From: Prolixibacteraceae bacterium | GTDB taxonomy: Bacteria > Bacteroidota > Bacteroidia > Bacteroidales > Prolixibacteraceae | NCBI GenBank assembly: GCA_017998095.1 | Contig: JAGODU010000199.1 | Location: 1-6,990, forward strand | Reading direction: 5' to 3' | Length of the DNA stretch: 6,990 nucleotides | In this document: piece by piece, positions 1 through 6,130 of the stretch | How the letters are laid out: every line of letters begins with the position of its first letter | How positions within the stretch are numbered: position 1 is the stretch's first letter | The notes under the pieces: generated by a model | Told to the model about the DNA's origin: nothing | The model's input: only the letters and a program-made list of their open reading frames with translations | Databases searched by the model: none | Program-made: the position numbers and the translations under genes

Positions 1-891
1 CATATGATCCACGCCGTTGCCGCAGCAGCACCGGCAGCAGTTGCAGATGCTGGTTTCATCCTTGGTGGTGTCGAAATTGGGATGATAGGCCTTGTGCACC
101 AAGCCCGCTTCCTCGGCTTCTTTTAAGACTTTCAGGGCTTCTTCTTTTGTAATTAATCTTGAAAATCCCTGCTCGGACGTAAATCGTGCCGACTTGCCGA
201 ACGTAAAGCAGGTTTCCCTGGCGTCGGTTTGTTTGCAAGGCGTTCCCTTGATATCCTCGTAATGACGGCAGAAGCAATGCCCGAGGGCGATTTCGTCAAA
301 CTTCTGAATGAGTTCTTCAACCCGCTGAGACGGCACAACCCGATCGCGGGCCTCTTCCAGCTTTTCATTGATGACGATTTTAACCGGTTCGCTCTTGGGT
401 TTATTTTCAAAGACAGGCACCGTTCTGTCGATGGCCGGTCCGGCCATCAGCATCGGGACGATCACATCGTAATTATCCTGAACCATATTGTTCAGATCCG
501 CAAACATCTGATTGAACAATCCGGCAATTTCCTTGTTCCTGTCGTCAATGACCAGTTTACCCATGAAATTGTATTCAAACGTTCCGACGTTAAACAGCGG
601 CAGCAACCGGAAAACCATGATGCCTTTGCTGTTGGGCTGATTGAAGATAACGCCCCTTTTCGCCAGGTCTTTCACTTTTTTATTGATCTCATCTTCGGAC
701 AGACCGCTGGACTGCTTTAACTGTTCCATGGTCTGGGATTTCTTTTCCGCAAAAGCGGCAATAAAATCCAGTTCGTCTTCGTTGATAAAAAACTTTAAAA
801 GTTTGATCAGCGTATCGTTGACGGGAAGCGGCGTGCCTCCCGCTGTGCTGATGATTTCTCCGGCTCGTTTGTATTTTTCATCAATCGTCAT
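1..891 (-). CDS. Winged-helix [4Fe-4S]-binding protein (C-terminal end beyond window)
   Basis: This frame is open for 297 codons from an ATG at 891 to the left edge with no stop, so the C-terminus is missing. The start has an AGAGAGG ribosome-binding site at 901-907, nine bases upstream. Residues about 20-105 look like a winged-helix domain (two short helices, a basic turn, then a hairpin ending in LLPLFNVGTFEY). Residues 205-232 carry a cysteine cluster: HCFCR (C206, C208), C219 and C228 followed by FTFG. A second cluster, ICNCCRCCC (C283 to C290), lies at the truncated end. These spacings match a family of [4Fe-4S] proteins annotated in anaerobes, in which a ferredoxin-like dicluster domain often follows. 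The gene lies 55 bases after hypB on the same strand, so it is probably in the hyp operon. A role in electron transfer or redox sensing is inference; the partner is unknown. Confidence 0.75.
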   Translation of the reverse strand, partial: MTIDEKYKRAGEIISTAGGTPLPVNDTLIKLLKFFINEDELDFIAAFAEKKSQTMEQLKQSSGLSEDEINKKVKDLAKRGVIFNQPNSKGIMVFRLLPLFNVGTFEYNFMGKLVIDDRNKEIAGLFNQMFADLNNMVQDNYDVIVPMLMAGPAIDRTVPVFENKPKSEPVKIVINEKLEEARDRVVPSQRVEELIQKFDEIALGHCFCRHYEDIKGTPCKQTDARETCFTFGKSARFTSEQGFSRLITKEEALKVLKEAEEAGLVHKAYHPNFDTTKDETSICNCCRCCCGNGVDHM

Positions 892-946
892 ATTTTCTGC
901 CCTCTCTTGTTTTTTGTGAATGTTTGTCCCGTTTATGAAAGGAAAT

Positions 947-1621
947 CTATTTCAAATTTTTAAATGCTGCAACTTCTTTCTTCAACCAGCCGACCCATTG
1001 ATCGATCCCCGCTCCCGTCTTGCAGGAAACCTCGATGATTTCGATTTTGGGATTCAACGCCAGCACCCGTTTGCGCATGGCTTCCAGATCAAAATCGCTC
1101 AGCGACAAATAATCCATTTTATTGACCAGCAGGACGTCACAGATGGAAAACATCAGCGGGTATTTAAGCGGTTTGTCGTCCCCTTCGGGCACACTCAGAA
1201 TCATCACATTTTTATGGGCGCCGGTATCGAATTCCGCCGGGCAGACCAGATTGCCCACGTTTTCGATAATCACCAGATCCAGATCGCCCACGCTTAAAGC
1301 GTCAATGCCCTTGGTCACCATCGTGGCGTCCAGATGACAGAAACCTCCCGTTTTAAGCTGCACGGCGCGGATTCCTTTAGCGGCGACTTTTTCCGCGTCC
1401 ACCATCGAATCGATATCCGCCTCAATCACGCCCAGTTTCAGGCTGTCTTTCAAACCGGCAATGGTTTGCAGAATCAGGCTGGTTTTGCCCGACCCCGGCG
1501 AGGACATCAGATTGACCAGCAGGGTGTTTGTCTTTTGCAGATTTTCCCGGACTCCCGCGGCCACCTTGATATTATCCGCAAGGATTTCCTCCTTGACTTC
1601 AATCAATCTTATTTCTGCCAC
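947..1621 (-). CDS. hypB: Hydrogenase nickel incorporation GTPase HypB
   Basis: This is a 224-residue SIMIBI-class GTPase that powers nickel delivery to the large subunit of [NiFe] hydrogenase, working with HypA in the cytoplasm. Visible motifs are the P-loop SSPGSGKTS (residues 40-48), an acidic switch region around D69/D71, the NKMD guanine-specificity motif (167-170) and SCKTGAG (199-205). The G-domain metal site is present: adjacent C95-H96 in GGFCHLD, and C127 in GNLVCPAEF. The N-terminal CxxCGC high-affinity nickel motif of E. coli HypB and the His-rich stretch of some homologues are both absent, so this is the short form. The start is GTG: its first base region overlaps the TAG stop of hypA by one base, and a GGAGG site at 1629-1633 lies seven bases upstream, inside hypA. 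The tight coupling suggests matched HypA and HypB synthesis. The family call is very secure. Confidence 0.96.
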   Translation of the reverse strand: MAEIRLIEVKEEILADNIKVAAGVRENLQKTNTLLVNLMSSPGSGKTSLILQTIAGLKDSLKLGVIEADIDSMVDAEKVAAKGIRAVQLKTGGFCHLDATMVTKGIDALSVGDLDLVIIENVGNLVCPAEFDTGAHKNVMILSVPEGDDKPLKYPLMFSICDVLLVNKMDYLSLSDFDLEAMRKRVLALNPKIEIIEVSCKTGAGIDQWVGWLKKEVAAFKNLK

Positions 1622-1971
1622 TACTGGACCTCCATATCCTTAATATAATATTCCCGTCCCGAAAGAAGCGAAGCGCCCTCTTCGCCGCAGTGGGGGCAAA
1701 CCAGATTTTCCAACCCCGCCATCTCGACCTCATAGGACTGGGAACAGGCATTACACTGCATCTTAATCGGCATCCGCTCGATTTTGAGTTTGGCCCCTTC
1801 CGCCAGGGTGCCCTTGCTCAAATGATCAAAATAGCGCTGAATCCATTCGTCTTCCAAATCGCTGAGCTTGCCGATCTGCAGATTGATACTGACCACCCGC
1901 TGAACATTATTTCTTTCGGCGTGTTTCAGGACAACCTTCAAAATTTCATCCGTAACGGGGAGTTCGTGCAT
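1621..1971 (-). CDS. hypA: Hydrogenase/urease nickel metallochaperone HypA
   Basis: This 116-residue protein has the usual HypA length and layout. It begins with MHE; the N-terminal amine, H2 and neighbouring residues form the nickel site in this family. The zinc domain is formed by two CxxC motifs, CNAC (C73, C76) and CPHC (C92, C95). The C-terminus SGREYYIKDMEVQ is the usual closing strand. HypA takes nickel to the hydrogenase large subunit and docks with HypB, encoded immediately downstream with a one-base overlap. The start is supported by a GAAAGG site at about 1983-1988. No hydrogenase structural gene is in the window, so the client enzyme ([NiFe] hydrogenase or another nickel enzyme) cannot be told from here. 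No convincing promoter was found upstream, although the divergent region 1972-2273 must hold it if the operon starts here. Confidence 0.96.
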   Translation of the reverse strand: MHELPVTDEILKVVLKHAERNNVQRVVSINLQIGKLSDLEDEWIQRYFDHLSKGTLAEGAKLKIERMPIKMQCNACSQSYEVEMAGLENLVCPHCGEEGASLLSGREYYIKDMEVQ

Positions 1972-2054
1972 CGATACTTTTACCTTTCAAAAGAGAACAT
2001 CTATTTGACAGCCAATGCAGAGCATTAGTCTCTTTGGTTCAATATCATTTTTTG

Positions 2055-2131
2055 ATTACAAATGGTATCTTGAAAGTCATTCCGCAAAGGCGGGAAGCCG
2101 GTGTTTCTTCACTATATACCATGTTTGTAAT
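2055..2131. repeat. REP-like nested palindromic element
   Basis: The outer arms ATTACAAATGGTAT (2055-2068) and the segment at 2116-2131 are complementary apart from two extra bases in the right arm. Between them lies a GTCATTCCGC-AAAG-GCGGGAA hairpin (2076-2096) followed by GCCGG. This core resembles the GTCATTCCCGCGAAGGCGGGAAT-type short palindromes scattered between genes in many proteobacterial genomes, here with one base lost from the left stem. It is probably a degenerate dispersed repeat. It could also act as a terminator-like or mRNA-stabilising structure, but there is no T-run. Confidence 0.45.
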
Positions 2132-2173
2132 TCCAATAACATATTGGCGTCCCCGTCACTTTAACAAAATAAT

Positions 2174-2213
2174 TGTTTACATTACAATACAAATGTGTAT
2201 TATAACGTAAACA
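2174..2213. promoter_or_regulatory. Inverted-repeat operator, likely for AbiE autoregulation
   Basis: The left arm TGTTTACATTACAATACA (2174-2191) and the right arm TGTATTATAACGTAAACA (2196-2213) are inverted copies matching at 16 of 18 positions, separated by four bases (AATG). This is far longer than expected by chance and has the shape of a dimer- or multimer-bound operator. It lies upstream of the AbiE-type operon and covers the predicted promoter. Known AbiEi antitoxins repress their own operon by binding inverted repeats through an N-terminal winged helix, so the downstream AbiEi-like protein is the likely ligand (inference). Confidence 0.65.
2176..2203 (+). promoter_or_regulatory. Predicted sigma70-type promoter for the AbiE operon
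   Basis: A TTTACA -35 (2176-2181) and a TATTAT -10 (2198-2203) are separated by 16 bases, and each matches the consensus at five of six positions. A second -10 candidate, TATAAC (2201-2206), has a 19-base spacer. The -35 lies in the left arm and the -10 in the right arm of the inverted repeat, so a bound repressor would block both. Transcription would start near 2210, giving a leader of about 65-95 bases. Confidence 0.5.
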
Positions 2214-2249
2214 TAATACACCGTGTGCCACGCTAGCACCGTTAGATTC

Positions 2250-2268
2250 TTCCCCCTTGACGGAGGAA
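2250..2268 (+). promoter_or_regulatory. Small hairpin over the first candidate ribosome-binding site
   Basis: TTCCCCC (2250-2256) can pair with GGAGGAA (2262-2268) across a five-base loop, with one mismatch. The right arm contains the GGAGG that would serve an ATG at 2274. If formed in mRNA it would mask that site and favour the second site, AGGAGGAG at 2286-2293, which serves the ATG at 2304. The sequence may simply be another dispersed intergenic palindrome. Confidence 0.3.
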
Positions 2269-2303
2269 ACTAGATGGGGGTGACCAGGAGGAGATCATTA
2301 ACT

Positions 2304-3161
2304 ATGAAGAATTATCGCGAGACATATATCCGGCGGGCTGAAATTGCGCAGTTGATTATCCTGAACCATTTGTATCAGCAGCGCGGAAGCCGTGATCTGA
2401 TCTTTCAGGGTGGAACGGCGATTCGTTGGTGCTACGGCGGCAACCGTTTCTCGGAAGATCTGGATTTTGTAACGCCCCGGCCCATGGAAAAAGTATGGCC
2501 TGTTCTGGAGTCGGCCCTTCAAGGTATGGAGCGGGTCATGATTTCTCACTTCGGCACGGGTGCGCTTACAGCCGCCGAAAAACAATCACGCAAGGATTCT
2601 TTTAAATGTTTTTTGAATTTCCATCCCGAATCATCAAGGGAAAAGATTTCCGTGAAGTTTGAAGTTGAAGGCCTTACTCCCGAACAAAGGCCGGAAAGCA
2701 AAAACCATGTTCTTTCCGGCCTGCCGCCTGTTGCTTATTTGATTGCCGAAGGCAGTTTCCGCATCCCGCGTCCCAATGCCGTCATCGTTGCCGAAACACC
2801 GGAGGAAATTCTTTCCGATAAAGTGCGTTCCCTTCTGGAACGCCGCTACCTTAAAGGACGTGATCTGTTTGACGTCTGGTATCTGCGCACCATTCTGAAC
2901 ACAACCGCGAATATCGAAATCATCGAAAGAAAATTCGGGATGTACAGGGAACCTTTCGTCGCCCGTCGTCCGATGGATTTTTTTGCCACACCTTCAAAAG
3001 AAAGCAAAATGTTCATGACAACTGCCATCTCGCAGGATTTGTCGCGCTTTCTTCCGCCTGATGTTTTCGAGATTCAACGGAAAGAAAGTTTCGATGCTTA
3101 TATGAGCGCCGTGCAATCCCTCTTTAAGGAACTCAATAAAAAAGGAATGCGGCTGTCATGA
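2304..3161 (+). CDS. AbiEii-type nucleotidyltransferase toxin (type IV toxin-antitoxin)
   Basis: This is a 285-residue member of the AbiEii/AbiGii nucleotidyltransferase family, toxins of type IV toxin-antitoxin systems; characterised relatives transfer nucleotides to targets such as tRNA. The catalytic signature is clear: FQGGTAIRW (GGT at 36-38) followed by RFSEDLDF with the acidic pair D52/D54. The later conserved block is also present: SDKVRSLLERR (K173) and RDLFDVWYL (R186, D187, D190). All expected catalytic residues are intact, so the enzyme should be active. I chose the ATG at 2304 because AGGAGGAG lies ten bases upstream and homologues begin a few residues before the YxxxY-helix. An in-frame ATG at 2274, with GGAGG seven bases upstream, would add ten residues (MGVTRRRSLT), mostly translated ribosome-binding sequence. 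The gene overlaps the next by ATGA. Toxin-first order is unusual, since abiEi normally precedes abiEii. Confidence 0.9.
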   Translation: MKNYRETYIRRAEIAQLIILNHLYQQRGSRDLIFQGGTAIRWCYGGNRFSEDLDFVTPRPMEKVWPVLESALQGMERVMISHFGTGALTAAEKQSRKDSFKCFLNFHPESSREKISVKFEVEGLTPEQRPESKNHVLSGLPPVAYLIAEGSFRIPRPNAVIVAETPEEILSDKVRSLLERRYLKGRDLFDVWYLRTILNTTANIEIIERKFGMYREPFVARRPMDFFATPSKESKMFMTTAISQDLSRFLPPDVFEIQRKESFDAYMSAVQSLFKELNKKGMRLS

Positions 3162-3724
3162 CATCTGTATCGATTTTAAGGCAACTGCCGCAGCTTTTCC
3201 GCTACGCCGATGTTGAAAAATTTACCGGCAATGCCAATGTCTTTCTTACACGGGCGCTGGCGAAAGGCTTTGTTGAACGGGTAGCACGCGGCGTTTATCT
3301 CAATGCCATGCGCGACGGCAGACCCGCCATTGAGGAAGTGGCCTGTTTTCTGCGAACGCCGTCTTACATTTCCTGTGAATGGGCGCTCAATCGTCACGGT
3401 GTCATCCTTCAGGCGCCGTTTGTCTGCACCGTCCTGACGCTGGAGACGGCAGTCGGCCAATCGCGCAATATTGAATTCGGCGGCGTTACCATTGAATTTT
3501 CCCGCATTGCCTCCCGCTTATTCAACGGTTTTGAAACGAGAGATGGGTTTAACCTGGCACTGCCGGAAAAAGCGCTCCTGGATACCATTTACCTGCGCAA
3601 GCACGTTCCTTTCCCGGATGAACTGAACCTTCAACACATCAATAAAGATAAACTTATGCAGATGGCAGAGATTTTCCCGGCTGTTGTAAAAAAGCGGTTG
3701 GAAGAAATTTTTTCAAAAGACTGA
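3158..3724 (+). CDS. AbiEi-like antitoxin / winged-helix autorepressor
   Basis: This 188-residue protein has the AbiEi layout. An N-terminal winged helix (about residues 10-50) contains FRYADVEKFTG, then LTRALAKGFVERVARGVYLN, a recognition helix and wing. It is followed by the conserved body RTPSYISCEWALNRHGVI (67-83), a strand-rich middle ending near FNGF (122-125), and LALPEKALLDTIYL (133-146), a signature of this antitoxin family. The predicted role is to counter the upstream nucleotidyltransferase and to repress the operon by binding the inverted repeat at 2174-2213. The start overlaps the toxin stop as ATGA, with AAGGA at 3142-3146, so translation is probably coupled. In known type IV systems the antitoxin does not need to bind the toxin protein; whether this holds here is untested. 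Confidence 0.87.
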   Translation: MTSVSILRQLPQLFRYADVEKFTGNANVFLTRALAKGFVERVARGVYLNAMRDGRPAIEEVACFLRTPSYISCEWALNRHGVILQAPFVCTVLTLETAVGQSRNIEFGGVTIEFSRIASRLFNGFETRDGFNLALPEKALLDTIYLRKHVPFPDELNLQHINKDKLMQMAEIFPAVVKKRLEEIFSKD

Positions 3725-3763
3725 AGCGGTGGAAAAAACCAGTATGATGTCCGCGAATTTTAG

Positions 3764-3778
3764 CAAGATTAAATCTTG
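3764..3778. repeat. Small inverted repeat in the convergent spacer
   Basis: CAAGATT and AATCTTG are perfect inverted copies around one central A, between the converging AbiE operon (stop 3724) and the 768-residue gene (stop 3802). As RNA it gives only a six-pair, AT-rich stem with a three-base loop and no following T-run. It is at best a weak bidirectional terminator. The 77-base spacer holds nothing else that I can identify. Confidence 0.25.
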
Positions 3779-3801
3779 AAAGTGCAATTAAATATATGAA
3801 A

Positions 3802-6108
3802 TTAACTTGGGGAGAAATCATCCAATAAATCAATATCACCTATATAAATAATAGCATCTCTTGAATGTATGTCAAAAACAATAACAACATAATCACCTTC
3901 TTCAGCTCCTTTCCGCCTAATAAAAGGACCGAGCGACCACGTTCTTGTTTCTTTTACAAGAAGTCTTCCAATAAGATCATTATCAGCGGTTCTTAATTCA
4001 TATGAGCCTTGTAAGTATTGCATCATTGCACTTGGCACAGAAAACACACCAGATTTAATAGTACCTTTAGAAAGTTTTAATGCTAACCATATCTTGCCTT
4101 CATTCATCCAACCAAAATCCTGCAATACTTGTTGTGGTTTCCTTTTCATCATGAGCGACTCTATATATCCTGGCGGAATCTTCGAGCCTCTGAGACCATA
4201 AATGCCAATCGCATATTTAGTAATTATTGGAGAGTAAGATAAATAAAGAGCAAAAGTGATATTATTCATGCCAGCATTTAAACACGCTTTCTCAAGTTCT
4301 TCTCTTTTCATTACTGGCCCATGTTCTTTCAATATTAAATAAAATAGTTTTTCCACATCAGAAAGAACATCTTCGCTTTTCAAAGGGGGCAATGCAGAAA
4401 TTGTATTTCCGTTAACTAAACACCATGGAATGTGACGACAAAACTCAAGCAACACTTTTCGTGGTGGAGAGAATCCTTCCATCCTATGATGCCTAGCCAC
4501 ACCTGTGCGTAATTCTGAAACATCTGTAGCATCAGAAACGGAAAGGATCTTTCTAATTTGATTAATCAATCTATTTCGAGGGATAAACGAAAACCAAAAC
4601 CATTCTTTTTCTGCATCAAGCCAATGCAATCCTTTAATCAAATTAAGAACAATTAATAATAGACGTCTATTATTATTGTCTCTCTCATATTCATTCAATT
4701 TGAATAGTAAATCCTCAACATTTACTATACCCTGCTTACTCATATTTTTTTTAGCTGTGGCAATTATAAACTTTGTTAACTTAACTTGTTTATTTAGCAC
4801 AACTATTTTCTCGCCATTTAAATCAATAGTTTTAAATCCAATTTTACGATTTGTAATTAATGCCGCATTGATTATGCCATCTATAGAAATGCTTTTCTGA
4901 GAAATGCCTTTCGCTGTGATTAGTGATTCAATCTTATCAGCTTGAATAGGCGCTGAATCTTTAATGAGCTTCAGCGTGTTTTCAAGAATTCTAGCACTGG
5001 CATTTTTGCTTTTCCATTTTTTATAAACCGGTGCACAAACTTGCCTTATTCTTTCACGTGACACATTGAATTTTGCACCAACGGATTCAAGTGTTAGAGG
5101 TGAATTACCATTCCATCCAAAATATTCCATAACCATCATTCTGTTTCTGGTTTTATTATTACCAACAGGACTCGTCAGATAGAATAATTCCTCATCAAGT
5201 GTTGATATTTTTTGATTTGCATTGTGGAACTTTTTTTCAATATTTTCTTGTTCTATTTCTATTTCGTTTTTTAATCGATTTAAAGCGTCTTGTATATAAT
5301 CAGATTCCCATTTATCAATATCAGTATTTAATTGCATATTTATAATATCAAGTTTATTTTTGATTTCTCTAAGCGATGTCCGACCAAAGTTTTTAGTTTT
5401 AAGCAAATCTGTCTCGGTCTTTCGAACAAGATCTCCTATATATGTAACTTTTAAAGTTTTAAGGCAGTTTGATGTTCTTTGAGAAAACGCAAGTTCTTCA
5501 ATAGCAATAAATAATATTGGATATAATTCTGGATCTAGAATGGTCTTGACGGTTTTTTCTGTTTCATTGTTAAAGGTAAATCTTCTCAAAAGATAATGTT
5601 CATCAGGATTAGTAATTTTAAAATTTAAACCAACTCGTGATAGATAATCTTTTATTTCTTGCAGACTTTTTCTGCCAAAATTGCGTGTTTTTATTAATTC
5701 ACGTTCAGACCTTATCACTAGATCACTTAAAATATTAACTCCCAATTTTTTTAAGCAATTAGTTGTTCGCACAGAGAAATTTAGGTCACTAATGCTTATA
5801 TCTGAAATACATACTTTTTTTATTACCTGGTTTTGATCTATTTTCTCTTTATCGATTGAACACAAACTTAAATCCATTTTCGATAGATTTTCTTTAATTT
5901 CTTCCAAACAACCCATACCCAAATTAGGTACTTTCAGTAATTCTGATTCTGATTTTGTCACTAGCTCACTTAAAAAATTAACTCCCAATTTTTTTAAGCA
6001 ATTAGTTGTTCGCACAGAATAATTCAGGTCGCTAATGCTTATATGTGAATACGGTAATTCATTGCTGTTTTGGAATAAATTTAAAATCAGTTGATTAAAA
6101 TTATTCAT
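3802..6108 (-). CDS. Protein with three RNAP alpha-CTD-like domains and a sigma70 region-4-like HTH
   Basis: This 768-residue protein has no characterised match that I can name. Three HhH-type domains like the RNA polymerase alpha C-terminal domain lie at about residues 23-80, 103-161 and 202-258, each with the pattern SVRTTNCLK...LV..SE.EL.K..N.G..SL.EIK. A helical, Glu/Lys-rich coiled-coil segment follows (265-305). Next is a sigma region 4-like unit (310-368) with [15 protein letters not shown] and VSRERIRQV, close to the -35-reading helix of sigma70. Residues 370-575 are unassigned. Residues 580-640 look like another winged helix ending in YGLRG, and 660-760 form a strand-rich domain with WSLGPF and a [10 protein letters not shown] core. 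No catalytic motif is seen, so a DNA-binding promoter-recognition or decoy role is inferred. The start follows a weak AGAAG site and an A-rich run. The gene lies 22 bases after the GHKL-like gene and is AT-rich, suggesting transfer. Confidence 0.85.
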   Translation of the reverse strand: MNNFNQLILNLFQNSNELPYSHISISDLNYSVRTTNCLKKLGVNFLSELVTKSESELLKVPNLGMGCLEEIKENLSKMDLSLCSIDKEKIDQNQVIKKVCISDISISDLNFSVRTTNCLKKLGVNILSDLVIRSERELIKTRNFGRKSLQEIKDYLSRVGLNFKITNPDEHYLLRRFTFNNETEKTVKTILDPELYPILFIAIEELAFSQRTSNCLKTLKVTYIGDLVRKTETDLLKTKNFGRTSLREIKNKLDIINMQLNTDIDKWESDYIQDALNRLKNEIEIEQENIEKKFHNANQKISTLDEELFYLTSPVGNNKTRNRMMVMEYFGWNGNSPLTLESVGAKFNVSRERIRQVCAPVYKKWKSKNASARILENTLKLIKDSAPIQADKIESLITAKGISQKSISIDGIINAALITNRKIGFKTIDLNGEKIVVLNKQVKLTKFIIATAKKNMSKQGIVNVEDLLFKLNEYERDNNNRRLLLIVLNLIKGLHWLDAEKEWFWFSFIPRNRLINQIRKILSVSDATDVSELRTGVARHHRMEGFSPPRKVLLEFCRHIPWCLVNGNTISALPPLKSEDVLSDVEKLFYLILKEHGPVMKREELEKACLNAGMNNITFALYLSYSPIITKYAIGIYGLRGSKIPPGYIESLMMKRKPQQVLQDFGWMNEGKIWLALKLSKGTIKSGVFSVPSAMMQYLQGSYELRTADNDLIGRLLVKETRTWSLGPFIRRKGAEEGDYVVIVFDIHSRDAIIYIGDIDLLDDFSPS
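5715..5800. repeat. Internal direct repeat, copy A (encodes part of alpha-CTD repeat 2)
   Basis: This segment is nearly identical to 5958-6043, exactly 243 bases (81 codons) away. Within it, 5734-5775 and 5977-6018 are identical over 42 bases. Only about six differences are seen over the whole 86 bases. It encodes the [19 protein letters not shown] part of the second alpha-CTD-like domain. Confidence 0.85.
5958..6043. repeat. Internal direct repeat, copy B (encodes part of alpha-CTD repeat 1)
   Basis: This is the partner of 5715-5800 at an 81-codon offset, encoding [19 protein letters not shown] of the first alpha-CTD-like domain. The high nucleotide identity indicates a recent in-frame tandem duplication or gene conversion. 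The third domain (about 5335-5505) is clearly older, being related in protein but not closely in DNA. Confidence 0.85.
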
Positions 6109-6130
6109 TTTTTTTTACTTCTGTTTAAGT

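Larger units (their letters stand above)
1972..2303. other. Divergent intergenic region between hypA and the AbiE operon
   Basis: This stretch of about 330 bases holds no convincing gene. It lies between divergent operons and so must supply promoters for both. Reading left to right I see an AT-rich hypA leader, a REP-like nested palindrome (2055-2131), an 18-bp-arm inverted repeat over a good sigma70-like promoter pointing right (2174-2213), and a small hairpin (2250-2268) overlapping a possible ribosome-binding site. For the leftward hypA direction I could not find a -10/-35 pair better than chance. Confidence 0.7.

Noticed and set aside
56..410. Minus-strand open frames of 73 and 85 codons near the left edge
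   Set aside because: They are in other frames of the same strand as the 297-codon cysteine-cluster protein, which has the recognisable motifs and a good ribosome-binding site.
229..1297. Several plus-strand open frames of 92-163 codons across the hyp region
   Set aside because: They lie antisense to the continuous minus-strand [4Fe-4S] and hypB frames, have low-complexity or His/Gln/Phe-rich compositions typical of shadow frames, and match no family.
1334..2028. Plus-strand frames opposite hypB and hypA (104 and 112 codons)
   Set aside because: They are fully antisense to two secure genes, with no motif or ribosome-binding site to support them.
2298..3460. Minus-strand frames opposite the AbiE-type genes
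   Set aside because: They are antisense to genes with intact catalytic and family motifs; their translations look random.
3764..3778. Inverted repeat considered as an intrinsic terminator
   Set aside because: The stem is only six AT-rich pairs and no T-run follows in either direction, so it is recorded as a repeat only.
4676..4900. 74-codon plus-strand frame rich in Phe, Leu and Ile, resembling a membrane peptide
   Set aside because: It is antisense to the AT-rich 768-residue gene; Lys/Asn/Glu codons on one strand read as Phe/Ile/Leu on the other, which explains the hydrophobic look.
5335..6045. Repeated sequence considered as a CRISPR array
   Set aside because: The repeats are 243 bases apart, in frame, and encode related protein domains; there are no short regular repeat-spacer units.
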